The notes under the pieces: model-generated
The model's database searches: none
What the model was told of the DNA's origin: nothing
What the model saw: only the letters and a program-made list of their open reading frames with translations
DNA from: an uncultured Victivallales bacterium
GTDB taxonomy: Bacteria > Verrucomicrobiota > Lentisphaeria > Victivallales > UBA1829
Direction: 5' to 3'
Length of the DNA stretch: 64,000 nt
NCBI GenBank assembly: GCA_934661375.1
Contig: CAKUJH010000007.1
Coordinates: 42,239-106,238 of the forward strand
In this document: piece by piece, positions 18,983-27,396 of the stretch
Position numbering within the stretch: the stretch's first letter is position 1
Layout: each line of letters starts with the position of its first letter
Made by a program: the position numbers and the translations under genes

Positions 18983-19546
18983 TCATTCCTCCCGAAGCCG
19001 TTGAATTATTCTGCGCAGTTTGGGCAGTACTCTGCTTTTTGCGACATAGACCATGTTGACTTTGATATTCAGGAAAGCCGCGACTTTTTCCGCGTCCTGC
19101 CCCTGAACAGCATAAAGTTCAAACGCCTGGTAGGTAACGATTTCGACCTGGGAGCGCAGGAGCATCAGCGCCTGTTTGAGCAGATGATGCTGCCATTCCT
19201 GTTCCCAGCGGTTTTCGTGGGAATTTTCCATCCATTCGGAGTCGTTTCCTTCCAGCGGCAGATTGTCCGGACGTCTGCGGAGCAGATCAAGCGCATTGTT
19301 TGAAATGATGCGCCGCAGATAATCACGGAATCTGCCTTTGGCGGAATCGTATTGGAACCGGGTTCCCATTTTGAAGATGTCGATAATGACCATCTGGCAA
19401 AGGTCTTCCAGTTCATCCGCGGAGAGATGGAAATCGCGTCCGCGCAGAATGATCAGCGGGCGGTAGGTGTCATAGAATTCAGACCATGAGACCTGATCGC
19501 CGTGCTGAATCGCTTCCAGTAATGATTTTTTGGTTGTGTAACTCAT
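18983..19546 (-). CDS. ECF-type RNA polymerase sigma factor
   Basis: 188 residues from the ATG at 19546; a longer reading would need a TTG at 19567. Region 2 is recognisable (SWSEFYDTYRPLI ... LSADELEDLCQMVIIDIF ... FRDYLRRIISNNALDLLRRR), and region 4 carries the helix-turn-helix (FELYAVQGQDAEKVAAFL ... VNMVYVAKSRVLPKLRR). This resembles sigma factors of planctomycetes and relatives that are encoded beside protein kinases. No TATATT-type promoter is obvious upstream, unlike at most genes here, which would fit autoregulation. It heads the sigma/zinc-finger/kinase unit. Confidence 0.88.
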   Translation of the reverse strand: MSYTTKKSLLEAIQHGDQVSWSEFYDTYRPLIILRGRDFHLSADELEDLCQMVIIDIFKMGTRFQYDSAKGRFRDYLRRIISNNALDLLRRRPDNLPLEGNDSEWMENSHENRWEQEWQHHLLKQALMLLRSQVEIVTYQAFELYAVQGQDAEKVAAFLNIKVNMVYVAKSRVLPKLRRIIQRLREE

Positions 19547-19650
19547 TTTTTCTGTAAAATGCCACAAAAATTCAGTTTTTCAAATAGCCGACATAAACAA
19601 TGCGCACGAAAACTGGAAATGTTGCACGGATTTGCAAAAAAAAGAAAAAA

Positions 19651-19735
19651 TGGTGCGCGGCGCGGGACTCGAACCCGCAAGCCTTGCGGCGAAGGAACCT
19701 AAATCCTTTGCGTATGCCAGTTTCGCCAGCCGCGC
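19651..19735 (-). tRNA. tRNA-Leu (anticodon UAG)
   Basis: Acceptor arms GCGCGGC (19735-19729) and GCCGCGC (19661-19655) pair perfectly; the T arm is GCGGG-TTCGAGT-CCCGC; the anticodon loop TTTAGGT between AAGGA and TCCTT gives UAG, reading CUA. A long variable arm and an encoded ACCA end fit a class II leucine tRNA. A T-rich run follows on the minus strand and probably terminates it. Confidence 0.96.
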
Positions 19736-19747
19736 GAATGTGCCATC

Positions 19748-19775
19748 ACTATACACCGTCAAAAGGAAAAATCAA
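19748..19775 (-). promoter_or_regulatory. Promoter of tRNA-Leu
   Basis: Minus strand TTGATT (19775-19770), 16-bp spacer, TATAGT (19753-19748), 12 bp before the mature tRNA. Confidence 0.7.
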
Positions 19776-19806
19776 TGCCATATTCGGAAAAGAATGATTC
19801 ATAGCA

Positions 19807-19835
19807 TTGAAAACCAAAGATTTCAGCTGTATATT
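19807..19835 (+). promoter_or_regulatory. Promoter of the EamA transporter gene
   Basis: TTGAAA (19807-19812), 17-bp spacer, TATATT (19830-19835). Confidence 0.65.
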
Positions 19836-19871
19836 ATTAGATTTTACAATGAAAATAGGAGAGTTTCAGTC

Positions 19872-20771
19872 ATGACAATTACCGCATTCATTCTGATTCT
19901 GGCTTCCGTGGTGCTTCATGCCCTCTGGCATTTCATCAGCAAAAGCCGTCAGCCGGTTCCGGCATTTTTCATTATCGTGTCGGCGTCCTGTCTCTGCACG
20001 ACTCTGCCGTTTGCCTTGACTTCCGGAGTGAATCCGGCTTTGCTGCCGCCGCGTTTTTACTGGATGATGATCGGCGGCGGTGTGTGCGGCATGATCTGTG
20101 ACATCGGGCTGTCCAGAGCATACCGTCTGGCGGATGTGTCGCTGGCATACCCGCTGGCGCGCGCCTTGCCGGTCATCATGACCGCCCTGGTGACCATTTT
20201 TCTGGGGCTTGGCGCCAGACCGTCCGCTCTGGCAATTTTCGGAATGCTGGTCATCATGATGGGATGTGTGCTGATGCCCATGAAAAGTTTTTCCGATCTG
20301 CATTGGAAAAATTACTGGAATCGCGCTTTGCTCGGCATACTGGTTGCCGCCGCCGGTACGACCGGATACACGATTTTCGACAGTGAAGGACTGCGGCTCC
20401 TGCTGGCGAATGAGAATGTTTCCCGCTGGCAGGGTGCGGCAACTTATTCCTGTATGCGGGAAATGGTTCTGCTGATTTCGTTGTCTTCTTATGTCCTGTC
20501 TGTTCCGCACGAACGGGCGCGGCTGACCAAAGACCTGTTCTGTCATCCGCATCCGTATTTTGCCGGTGTTTTTGCTGCGGCGGCATATCTGCTGGTGCTG
20601 ATTGCCATGGGTTTTGTTTCCAACGTCAGCTTCATTCAGGCATTCCGCCAGATGAGCCTGCCGGTCAGTGTTCTGCTGGGCATGGTTTTCCTCAAAGAGA
20701 AATGTTCCGCGGCGAAACTGACCGGTGTCGCTCTGATTGTTGCCGGATTGATTCTTACGGTTCTGAAATAA
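19872..20771 (+). CDS. EamA/DMT-family inner-membrane transporter
   Basis: 299 residues with about ten hydrophobic helices in two halves, as in drug/metabolite (EamA) carriers of ~300 residues. AGGAGAG at 19857-19863 sets the start at 19872. The first half shows the family pattern (DIGLSRAYRLADVSLAYPLARALPVI) and the second half ends with the conserved FLKEKCSAAKLTGVALIVAG segment. The substrate cannot be told from sequence; amino acids, nucleosides or sugars are all known for this family. It is transcribed alone and converges on the glycosidase-like gene with an 18-bp gap. Confidence 0.88.
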   Translation: MTITAFILILASVVLHALWHFISKSRQPVPAFFIIVSASCLCTTLPFALTSGVNPALLPPRFYWMMIGGGVCGMICDIGLSRAYRLADVSLAYPLARALPVIMTALVTIFLGLGARPSALAIFGMLVIMMGCVLMPMKSFSDLHWKNYWNRALLGILVAAAGTTGYTIFDSEGLRLLLANENVSRWQGAATYSCMREMVLLISLSSYVLSVPHERARLTKDLFCHPHPYFAGVFAAAAYLLVLIAMGFVSNVSFIQAFRQMSLPVSVLLGMVFLKEKCSAAKLTGVALIVAGLILTVLK

Positions 20772-20789
20772 TTCCGAGAAGCGGCACGG

Positions 20790-23156
20790 TCAGGAGAATT
20801 CCAGATCGAAATGCAGATATGACCGGTCGTTTTCCAGTTCATTCATGAATTGGAGCGTATATTCCGGCTGATCCGGAGTCCGCGACACCGCAACTTCGAG
20901 GAAGGAATAGAACGGGGTGTTCACGTAGTAGAGATCACCCCGGTGCAGACTGCGGATTGCCAGGTGTTTTTTCCCGGAACCCAGAATACTGCGCAGAGCG
21001 ATCCAGCCGGAAGTTTCACCGTTCATGACAAAATCCCGGCGCTCCGTTTCCTGAATCTGGAATCCGTTTTTGCCCAGATACCCCAGTCTGCGGTATTCGC
21101 CGTTCACCACTTCGTTCAGTTCGAAACGGTTGTCATACAGGTCCACGATCATGGATTCTTCGTACGGAACCGGCAAATCCTCCACATGAATCCGGATGAA
21201 CCATTCCGCTGCCGGTCCGCTGCCGGCACGGAACAGTTTCTGCCTTTCAATTTCAGCGCAATATTCTCTGCCCGCTGCTTTCATGGCGGGGTAAGGCTTT
21301 TCATATTCCGCGAAATCCGCGTCGCCGAACAGAATTGCCCCGATGCCATGCGGCGGCAGTTCAAACGGATTGCCGTCAAACGGAACTGCTTTGCCCGGCG
21401 CGGCAGCCGTCGGCAGACATAGTGTGCGCTTCCAGCCGGCGGGAACTCCGGCGCGTTCCAGATCCAGCACCGGATCAACTGAAATGGGCTGTCCGGACAT
21501 ATTGGCGAAAATGCAGAGTGCCTTGTCCTGCGCAATCATGAAATAATGTCCGGTTTCCGGAGAGCGGCGGAACATACCCCGGCAATTGTAATCACTGAAC
21601 ACCCGCAGATGGTGAGAGCCAGCCATCAGATTCCAGAGTTTCCACAGGGGATGGAAATTCACATCTCCGATTCCGGGAACTTGCGGGTGCGCCAGCGAAG
21701 AACTGGGGATCTGCACGCCCAGCGGCACATGCGGGCTTTGTCCGGCGGCTGCCAGATAAGGTATCATTTCCGGTCCGCTGTATTCCGGAAACGCCGCAGT
21801 CCACATGGTACCCGGACAGACGGCGGACATGGAAAAATAGGCGTGATCCAGCCGGCTCCGGATCAGCAGTCCGCGTTCCCCTTCGCCGGAGACGTAGCCG
21901 TCCACGGTGCCGCCGGTCATGCCCAGCGCACTGAACATCGGTCCGGTGTGATCGTAGAACAGCCCGTCCGGACCGGCAATATCGCGCCGCCGGCGGTTCT
22001 CTATGTAATGCTTGCGGAAGAGGATGCGTCCGCCCTGAAAGATTTCATCGGGCGGCATCTGATAATGGAACGGACCGCCGTAATCCACATAAAGACCGTC
22101 ATAATTACGGTGCAGGAGATGTTCGAACCAGTCGCCGTATTCTCCGGTCAGCGATTCTTCATTGCCGCGGGTGTACAGCATCACGCGGATGCCATGATCA
22201 TGAGCGGTCCGGATCACTTCGCGCAGCCGCGCCGGATTGTAAGGTTGTCCGCCGTTCTGCACATCCAGACGCCAGTTTTCATGCAGAATCAGAACTTTTG
22301 CGCCGTTTTCCGCCATGCTTTCCAGTGTCTCGTCCGAAGGATAACGTTTCGTGTTGTCGAAATAATGATACATCGGCAGCGGCGGATAATGCCGGGTCTG
22401 CGCGGCTGGAGCAATGACCCAGCCCCAGCGGTTGCGCCATTGCCATGGACCGGAAGCCGGAAGTACGGGCGCAGTCTGGAAATTCCAGCGCAGCACCGGA
22501 TTGCCGTCCTGCCAGGTAACCGAGGAACGGTTGCAGGAGGGATCACCTGCCAGAACATTGTCGCCTTCCATCATGAATTCGGCGTAACAGGAAGGACCGT
22601 CCGCAGTCCAGAGATTGAATCCGGTCAGCGGAAAAATACAGTTTTCAACCAGCCGGTCCGTTCCCGGCGGCAGTTCCCGTTCGGGGGCGGAGGTCTGAAT
22701 CAGTGCGCCGTCTGCTTTTTTCGGACGGTATGCCAGAGACCAGCGCACTGTTTCGAATGCGGAAAGCGACAGCGGTATGCGCAGTTCAAATCCCGTGACC
22801 TGTATTTTATCCGGCATCTCCCCCAGAAAAAACGCATCGGTGAAAACCGTTCCGTCCGGAAAAATTTCGTACCGCAGGGACAGCTTGAACTGCGGTTCGG
22901 TTTTTCCGTCCCGGTCGGCAAACGTCAGTGAACTGAAATCCAGAATTTCCGCGCCGTAGGAACCGTGCCAGCATTCCGGTTTTCCGGAACCGGACACCGG
23001 AGTGAAAACCCGTCCGTCCGCCAGAGTCAGTGTCAGAGACGAACTGCCGTTCAGCAGATTGCAGGAGCCGAATTCTTCCGGCAGAATTATTTCCGAAACC
23101 ATTCCGTTATCCGCAAAACCGCAGCGGACCGGACCGCATTGCATCTGATGAATCAT
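20790..23156 (-). CDS. Large intracellular glycosidase-like protein, family not assigned
   Basis: 788 residues from the ATG at 23156, chosen because AGGAGG lies 8 bases upstream; earlier codons lack a site. The N-terminal ~260 residues are beta-rich. The centre looks like a TIM barrel of an alpha-glycosidase type: YHYFDNTKRYPSDETLESM, AKVLILHENWRLD, LREVIRTAHDHGIRVMLYT, then YDGLYVDYGG and GPDGLFYDHTGP, whose Asp residues are candidate catalytic acids. The C-terminal ~150 residues are beta-sandwich-like. There is no signal peptide, so it acts on imported sugar. It is divergent from an AraC regulator whose promoter overlaps its own, so that regulator probably controls it. I cannot name the substrate. 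Confidence 0.7.
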   Translation of the reverse strand: MIHQMQCGPVRCGFADNGMVSEIILPEEFGSCNLLNGSSSLTLTLADGRVFTPVSGSGKPECWHGSYGAEILDFSSLTFADRDGKTEPQFKLSLRYEIFPDGTVFTDAFFLGEMPDKIQVTGFELRIPLSLSAFETVRWSLAYRPKKADGALIQTSAPERELPPGTDRLVENCIFPLTGFNLWTADGPSCYAEFMMEGDNVLAGDPSCNRSSVTWQDGNPVLRWNFQTAPVLPASGPWQWRNRWGWVIAPAAQTRHYPPLPMYHYFDNTKRYPSDETLESMAENGAKVLILHENWRLDVQNGGQPYNPARLREVIRTAHDHGIRVMLYTRGNEESLTGEYGDWFEHLLHRNYDGLYVDYGGPFHYQMPPDEIFQGGRILFRKHYIENRRRRDIAGPDGLFYDHTGPMFSALGMTGGTVDGYVSGEGERGLLIRSRLDHAYFSMSAVCPGTMWTAAFPEYSGPEMIPYLAAAGQSPHVPLGVQIPSSSLAHPQVPGIGDVNFHPLWKLWNLMAGSHHLRVFSDYNCRGMFRRSPETGHYFMIAQDKALCIFANMSGQPISVDPVLDLERAGVPAGWKRTLCLPTAAAPGKAVPFDGNPFELPPHGIGAILFGDADFAEYEKPYPAMKAAGREYCAEIERQKLFRAGSGPAAEWFIRIHVEDLPVPYEESMIVDLYDNRFELNEVVNGEYRRLGYLGKNGFQIQETERRDFVMNGETSGWIALRSILGSGKKHLAIRSLHRGDLYYVNTPFYSFLEVAVSRTPDQPEYTLQFMNELENDRSYLHFDLEFS

Positions 23157-23181
23157 ACTGAACCTCCTGTTTTTTTCTGAA

Positions 23182-23210
23182 AATTTATCGCTCCGGACGG
23201 TTGAAATCAA
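23182..23210 (-). promoter_or_regulatory. Promoter of the glycosidase-like gene
   Basis: Minus strand TTGATT (23210-23205), 17-bp spacer, TAAATT (23187-23182). Its -35 box overlaps the -35 box of the divergent AraC promoter. Confidence 0.6.
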
Positions 23211-23229
23211 GCGGATCGACAAGTATATT
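23201..23229 (+). promoter_or_regulatory. Promoter of the divergent AraC gene
   Basis: TTGAAA (23201-23206), 17-bp spacer, TATATT (23224-23229); face-to-face with the glycosidase promoter so the two cannot easily fire together. Confidence 0.65.
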
Positions 23230-23251
23230 TCTGCTGTAAACAGGTAAAATT

Positions 23252-24097
23252 ATGCAGAATGAACAAGTAAAATTTCTTCGTTACGATTGGAAACTGTCTC
23301 CCCGGACACCGTTCCGGATTTCCCTGCAGGAATTTCCGGAGGCGGGACGCTACCCCGTGCTGGATGTGCATGAGGCGTTTCATTTGCAGGTTTTTCTGAA
23401 CGGCAGTCTGCGCGGACGTATCGGTTCCGGGATATTCACCTGCCGGGAAGGGGATGTCGTGCTGATTCCGCCCTGGGAAATACACGGCGGCAATGTGCTG
23501 GAAAAAGGATTGCGGCTGCTGGCGCTGACCATCGACACAGATACTCTGCTGAATTTTCTGCTGTCCGGACGGGAACAGCTGCTGGCGTTGTTTGCGCTGA
23601 CGCCGGAAGAACGCGCTGCCCTGCTGACGCCGGAAATCAGGGAATCACTGCGGAAAATCCTGCGGAAACTGCCGGAATGCGGCGGAGAAAATGACGGTTT
23701 CCTGCAAATGAAACAATGGCTGGTCATTCTGGAAGTTATGACTGTTCTGCTGGAAATGACCCGGAACAGTCTGCCGGAATGCCGGGCGGAAAATTTCCGG
23801 AAGCTGGAACCGGTGCGCAGTCTTCTGGCAGACGGAAAAAATATTACGGTGGAGGAAGCGGCGGCAGCCTGCGGATTAAGTGCAAGCCGTTTCAGTCATC
23901 TGTTCAAGGAGACCTGCCGGGAATCCTTCGCCGCCAGACAGCTTTCCATGCGTCTGAACCGCGCGGCGGTGAATCTGCGTTCCGGCATGTCGGTCAAAGC
24001 GGCGGCGGCAGCCTGCGGATTTTATGACGCAAGCCATTTCTCCAAACATTTCATCCGCAGATTCGGGATGCCGCCCAGCCGCTTTGCCGCAGAATGA
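23252..24097 (+). CDS. AraC-family transcription regulator
   Basis: 281 residues: N-terminal cupin-like sensor domain (~1-100, with HEAFHLQVFLNGSLRG and REGDVVLIPPWEIHGG) and a C-terminal pair of helix-turn-helix motifs (~185-280; EEAAAACGLSASRFSHLFKE and SVKAAAAACGFYDASHFSKHF). This is the layout of sugar-responsive AraC activators. It is divergent from the glycosidase-like gene across a 95-bp region, its most likely target. It converges on the next glycosidase-like gene with a 9-bp gap. Confidence 0.92.
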   Translation: MQNEQVKFLRYDWKLSPRTPFRISLQEFPEAGRYPVLDVHEAFHLQVFLNGSLRGRIGSGIFTCREGDVVLIPPWEIHGGNVLEKGLRLLALTIDTDTLLNFLLSGREQLLALFALTPEERAALLTPEIRESLRKILRKLPECGGENDGFLQMKQWLVILEVMTVLLEMTRNSLPECRAENFRKLEPVRSLLADGKNITVEEAAAACGLSASRFSHLFKETCRESFAARQLSMRLNRAAVNLRSGMSVKAAAAACGFYDASHFSKHFIRRFGMPPSRFAAE

Positions 24098-24106
24098 AGT
24101 TCCGAA

Positions 24107-25531
24107 TCAGAGAAGCGTTGTTCCGGCGGAACAGCGATGTTCCGTTCCATTGACCACCAGAGTAAACTCTCTGTCCGACCGGACTTCGATCTGCGAATCC
24201 GTAATGACAATATCCGCAGTGACATCGCCGAAACGGAAATTCTTCACCCCATGCCGTCCCTGCTTCCGGCGGCGGAGATACAGTTTCCGGTTCATGCCGT
24301 CGGCGTCATACAGCCCGATGACATTTTCGATCATCAGGGAGACGGGACCGAGAGCGGACCAGCCGCAGAAATCCTTGCGGCAGATGGCGCCCGGTCTCTT
24401 GATGGTCGACGGCAGGGGGGCGGACGGTGAATAACATTCCCAGATGGTGTGCGGTTCAACCTGACGGTACGTTTCATACTGAAGGTCAATGATTCTTTCC
24501 GCGATTTCGGCGGCGAGTTCCGGCTGACTGTACTTTTCGAGCGACTTGACGGTCATGTAGACAACCGGCAGCCAGATGCCGCCGCACCAGTAGCGTCCGG
24601 CGGGATCGAAACCCGGATCATCGCGGGAAACCGAGGGCAGGGGATATTTGCCGCCGAGTTTCTGCGGATCGAGCAGGGTCTGAATCTGCCGCTGCGCCCG
24701 TTCCGCAGGGGCGGCTTCCGCCATCAGCGGCCAGAACGACGCGGGAGTGAGAACTCCGGTCGGGGTGTGGACTGTTGCCGAAATGTCGGTGTAATATCCA
24801 TGGTCTTCATCGAAGTAATAATGGTTCAGGTGCGCCTTTTTCACCTGATATTCCGCAGAAAATTCCTGCCGGATTTCTTCTTCGCCGAGCCATCCGGCAA
24901 GTCTGGAAATATAGAGCGCGGACAATGCCTGCTGTGCCAGAATGTCCATCCAGTAAATATACCGGTCGCCGCGCGGCGTGTTGTCCATGCCGCTGGCGTT
25001 GGGACTCCAGAGATAGCCGAACGGGGTATTTTTCTGAAGTGTGTTCTGCAAACAGCCGGCGGGATCCTGATAGCCGACTTTCACATTTTCCAGAAAATAA
25101 TAATGTTTCTGGAGATACTGCCGGTCAACCAGAATCCGGTGCAGCCGCGAAGTGTCTCCGGTGAAGAGGGCGTATTCGTATTCCAGCCAGGCGAAAAGCG
25201 GTGGATTGTCGATATGGTGAATCGGCATGGTGGTTGGCTGTCGGTCATGCAGCGGCGCGTAGAAATTTTCCAGGCTGACAATGCCGGGGAAGGAATCGCG
25301 GGCGTATTTGCAGAACTGAACCATGAAACAGGTATCCCAGATCCAGATTCTTCCGGCGCGGCAGCCTTCGGACATGTAGCGTTCCTGCGGCATACCGGGG
25401 TGAGTGTAGATGTGTTCCGCGGCGAGTTCCCATGCTTTCCAGTAGAGTTCCACATAACCGGGGTTGCGGTCGTAGATCACTTCCGGCACACTCTGCCGGT
25501 TTAATTTTTCTCCAAAGATTTCCTGTGTCAT
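24107..25531 (-). CDS. Trehalase/MGH1-like (alpha/alpha)6-barrel glycoside hydrolase
   Basis: 474 residues. Motifs shared with GH37/GH63 and mannosylglycerate-hydrolase-like enzymes are visible: RIWIWDTCFM near residue 60, SPNASGMDNTPRG around 180 (the Asp is the usual general acid), RYWCGGIWLPVVY near 325, and TIWECYSP around 385 (candidate general base Glu). A short beta domain ends the protein (~430-474). No signal peptide, so a cytoplasmic oligosaccharide or glycoside is the likely substrate. The RBS is the AGGA run before the ATG at 25531. A promoter at 25812-25840 would give a leader of roughly 270 nt. Confidence 0.8.
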   Translation of the reverse strand: MTQEIFGEKLNRQSVPEVIYDRNPGYVELYWKAWELAAEHIYTHPGMPQERYMSEGCRAGRIWIWDTCFMVQFCKYARDSFPGIVSLENFYAPLHDRQPTTMPIHHIDNPPLFAWLEYEYALFTGDTSRLHRILVDRQYLQKHYYFLENVKVGYQDPAGCLQNTLQKNTPFGYLWSPNASGMDNTPRGDRYIYWMDILAQQALSALYISRLAGWLGEEEIRQEFSAEYQVKKAHLNHYYFDEDHGYYTDISATVHTPTGVLTPASFWPLMAEAAPAERAQRQIQTLLDPQKLGGKYPLPSVSRDDPGFDPAGRYWCGGIWLPVVYMTVKSLEKYSQPELAAEIAERIIDLQYETYRQVEPHTIWECYSPSAPLPSTIKRPGAICRKDFCGWSALGPVSLMIENVIGLYDADGMNRKLYLRRRKQGRHGVKNFRFGDVTADIVITDSQIEVRSDREFTLVVNGTEHRCSAGTTLL

Positions 25532-25811
25532 GATCCTGTTCCTGTTGGCTTGTTCACTTATCTGGACTCATTCCAGAATGTCAGAGCTGATATTATTGCC
25601 TTCAAAGAGGTATTTGCCGCCGCCGAGACTGCGGGTCTGTCCGAAGCGGGATTTGAACTTTCATGGCCATGTTTTTTTTCCTTTTTGTTTAGGGGAGATA
25701 CTGTTTCGTGGAGAATTTCAATAAACTCCGGCTTTCTTTTCATTTTTTTTTCAGTCAACTCTCCTTATTGGTTTCTGTTTATATTTCAGCGAACTTGATG
25801 CTCTGAAAACA

Positions 25812-25840
25812 AATATAAGCGAAAATGCGCAAAATGGCAA
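25812..25840 (-). promoter_or_regulatory. Promoter of the MGH1-like hydrolase gene
   Basis: Minus strand TTGCCA (25840-25835), 17-bp spacer, TATATT (25817-25812). Confidence 0.55.
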
Positions 25841-25892
25841 TAGGAAAAGCCCTGATTCAAGGTGATAAAATAATCGAAACAGGTGATATTTT

Positions 25893-25911
25893 TGAAAAAC
25901 GGCATTTTTCA
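25893..25911. repeat. 19-bp inverted repeat, possible operator
   Basis: TGAAAAA-cggca-TTTTTCA, perfect 7-bp arms, ending 11 bp before the -35 box of the AraC promoter at 25923. Placement suits a regulator site; a transcript hairpin is less likely as it lies upstream of the start point. Confidence 0.45.
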
Positions 25912-25922
25912 GACGAAAGAAG

Positions 25923-25951
25923 TTGACATATTTCACATGTCGTGGTATAGT
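25923..25951 (+). promoter_or_regulatory. Promoter of the AraC/ASRT unit
   Basis: Consensus TTGACA (25923-25928), 17-bp spacer, TATAGT (25946-25951). Confidence 0.7.
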
Positions 25952-25977
25952 TCTTCGCAACAGGGAGTTCATGAATT

Positions 25978-26874
25978 ATGGAACGAGGTATCGAAGGATA
26001 TTCTTTTGCCGGATTTCAATACCAGCCGGACAATATACAGAACGCCAATGTGTCATTGCCGTATTCCGGTCTGATGGCAGCTGCATTGCCGGTGGTATTT
26101 CTGTATGTGTCGCGTCATTCCCGCGGACGAAGATGGTTCTACTATCATGAATGTCCCTGGATGACAGTGGTGGAAATTCCGCTGCGCGGTGTGCTGGGTG
26201 TGGAAATAGACAATCTTCAGATTCATGCGGAACCGGGAACGGCGGTGATTCTGCCGGAAGGGGAGGAGAACCGGATTTTTTCGGTAACGGCTCCGCTGGA
26301 AAAAATTGCCGTGGGAATGCGCGGAAATCTGGTCCGTCCGCTGCTGCATGAGCTGTTTGGCGGCGGCAATATGATCACCGGGATCGATCCGGTCCGCGCG
26401 GAGATGCTGTTCTCGAAAATGTACGAACTGATCGTCCGGCGTGATCTGTCGCTCGTATCGGAAATATCGGGGCTGGGGTATCAGCTGCTTTACACGCTGG
26501 CGGAAAACCATAAACGCGATTTGCCGCCCGCGCTGATCCGGGCTTTGCATATTATGGAGATCGGCTGCGGCAAGCGGCTTTCGATCCGGGATGTGGCGAC
26601 GAATGCCGGTCTGACTCCGGTTCAGCTCAATCAGCTGATCCGGAAACATTTCGGGATGACTGCGAAGGGGTATTTCATGGAGCGGCGTTTTGAAAAAGCA
26701 TGTTCACTGCTCCGGAACGACCTGTCGCTCATCAAGAATATTGCGGCATCTGTCGGCTATCCGGATTTCCGGGTTTTCTCACGGGAGTTCCGGAAACGTT
26801 TCGGGCTTACTCCCGAAGGGTACCGGGAAAAATATGCCGGAAAAGATTCCGTTTCCGCTGACTCGAACCAGTAA
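25978..26874 (+). CDS. AraC-family transcription regulator
   Basis: 298 residues: N-terminal cupin-like part (~25-110; IPLRGVLGVEIDNLQIHAEPG) and C-terminal double helix-turn-helix (~190-285; RDVATNAGLTPVQLNQLIRKHF and NIAASVGYPDFRVFSREFRKRF). GGGAG lies 10 bases before the ATG. A second ATG at 25971 is in another frame and is rejected. The ASRT-family gene follows after 27 bp on the same strand and is probably co-transcribed; the divergent MGH1-like hydrolase gene shares the upstream region and is a likely target. Confidence 0.9.
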   Translation: MERGIEGYSFAGFQYQPDNIQNANVSLPYSGLMAAALPVVFLYVSRHSRGRRWFYYHECPWMTVVEIPLRGVLGVEIDNLQIHAEPGTAVILPEGEENRIFSVTAPLEKIAVGMRGNLVRPLLHELFGGGNMITGIDPVRAEMLFSKMYELIVRRDLSLVSEISGLGYQLLYTLAENHKRDLPPALIRALHIMEIGCGKRLSIRDVATNAGLTPVQLNQLIRKHFGMTAKGYFMERRFEKACSLLRNDLSLIKNIAASVGYPDFRVFSREFRKRFGLTPEGYREKYAGKDSVSADSNQ

Positions 26875-26901
26875 TAATTTCAAATGAAAGGATTAAAGAA
26901 T

Positions 26902-27273
26902 ATGAATGAAGGCGGCAAAAAAGTCTGGTATTTCGCAGACGGTTATCTCCCAAAAAAGAATCCGGCAAGCAGCATGGAAGCACATGAAGCATTGATGCTG
27001 TTCAATCCGTCTCCGGAAAAAGTGAAAGTCAGCATAGATGTTTATTACAGCGACCGCGACCCTGTCAAGGGCATTCCCGTGGAACTCCCCGCGGAACGGA
27101 TCATTTCCCTGCGGATGGATCATCCGGAAGACCTGGCGGGAACGGTTATTCCGGTGCTGACCCAATATGCGCTGCGCATTACGGCATCCCGTCCCATTGT
27201 GGTTCAGTTCGGCAGACTGGACACGACGCAGAGTCCCATGGCATATTATGTCGGAATCGGCTATGCCGAATGA
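26902..27273 (+). CDS. ASRT-family beta-sandwich protein (sensory rhodopsin transducer-like)
   Basis: 123 residues from the ATG at 26902, which has AAAGGA upstream; an in-frame ATG at 26884 has no site. The whole length matches the Anabaena sensory rhodopsin transducer pattern as I recall it: KKVWYFADGYLP at the start, HEALMLFNPSPEKVKVSIDVYYSD in the middle, and RPIVVQFGRLDTTQSPMAYYVGIGYA at the end. In Anabaena this tetrameric protein binds a photoreceptor; wider family members have been proposed to bind small ligands such as sugars. No rhodopsin gene is present here, and it sits behind an AraC regulator in a glycan region, favouring a ligand-sensing or carbohydrate role. That role is inference. 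Confidence 0.85.
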   Translation: MNEGGKKVWYFADGYLPKKNPASSMEAHEALMLFNPSPEKVKVSIDVYYSDRDPVKGIPVELPAERIISLRMDHPEDLAGTVIPVLTQYALRITASRPIVVQFGRLDTTQSPMAYYVGIGYAE

Positions 27274-27313
27274 ATTTTCCCCTGAATCCATGACGATTTC
27301 ACCGGATTCCGGC

Positions 27314-27342
27314 TTGCAAATAGCCGGTTGTTATGGTATGTT
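27314..27342 (+). promoter_or_regulatory. Promoter of the aminotransferase/nadE/clc unit
   Basis: TTGCAA (27314-27319), 17-bp spacer, TATGTT (27337-27342), 54 bp before the start codon. Confidence 0.55.
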
Positions 27343-27396
27343 AATAGACTGACAGTCAGAACCGAAACAAAATAACATGAGGAGACAACGGTTTCC

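Larger units (their letters stand above)
25532..25977. other. AT-rich divergent intergenic region with one doubtful small frame
   Basis: This 446-bp gap holds the promoters of the hydrolase gene (minus) and of the AraC gene (plus) plus an inverted repeat. On the minus strand a frame of about 61-66 codons (25758 or 25743 to 25558) begins next to an AAGGAGAG sequence, but the spacing suits neither its TTG nor its ATG start and the peptide resembles nothing I know. It may be a leader peptide or nothing. Confidence 0.4.

Noticed and set aside
25550..25798. 82-codon plus-strand frame in the 25.5-26 kb gap
   Set aside because: No RBS, runs across the minus-strand leader and ends in T-rich DNA; Phe-rich composition reflects base bias.
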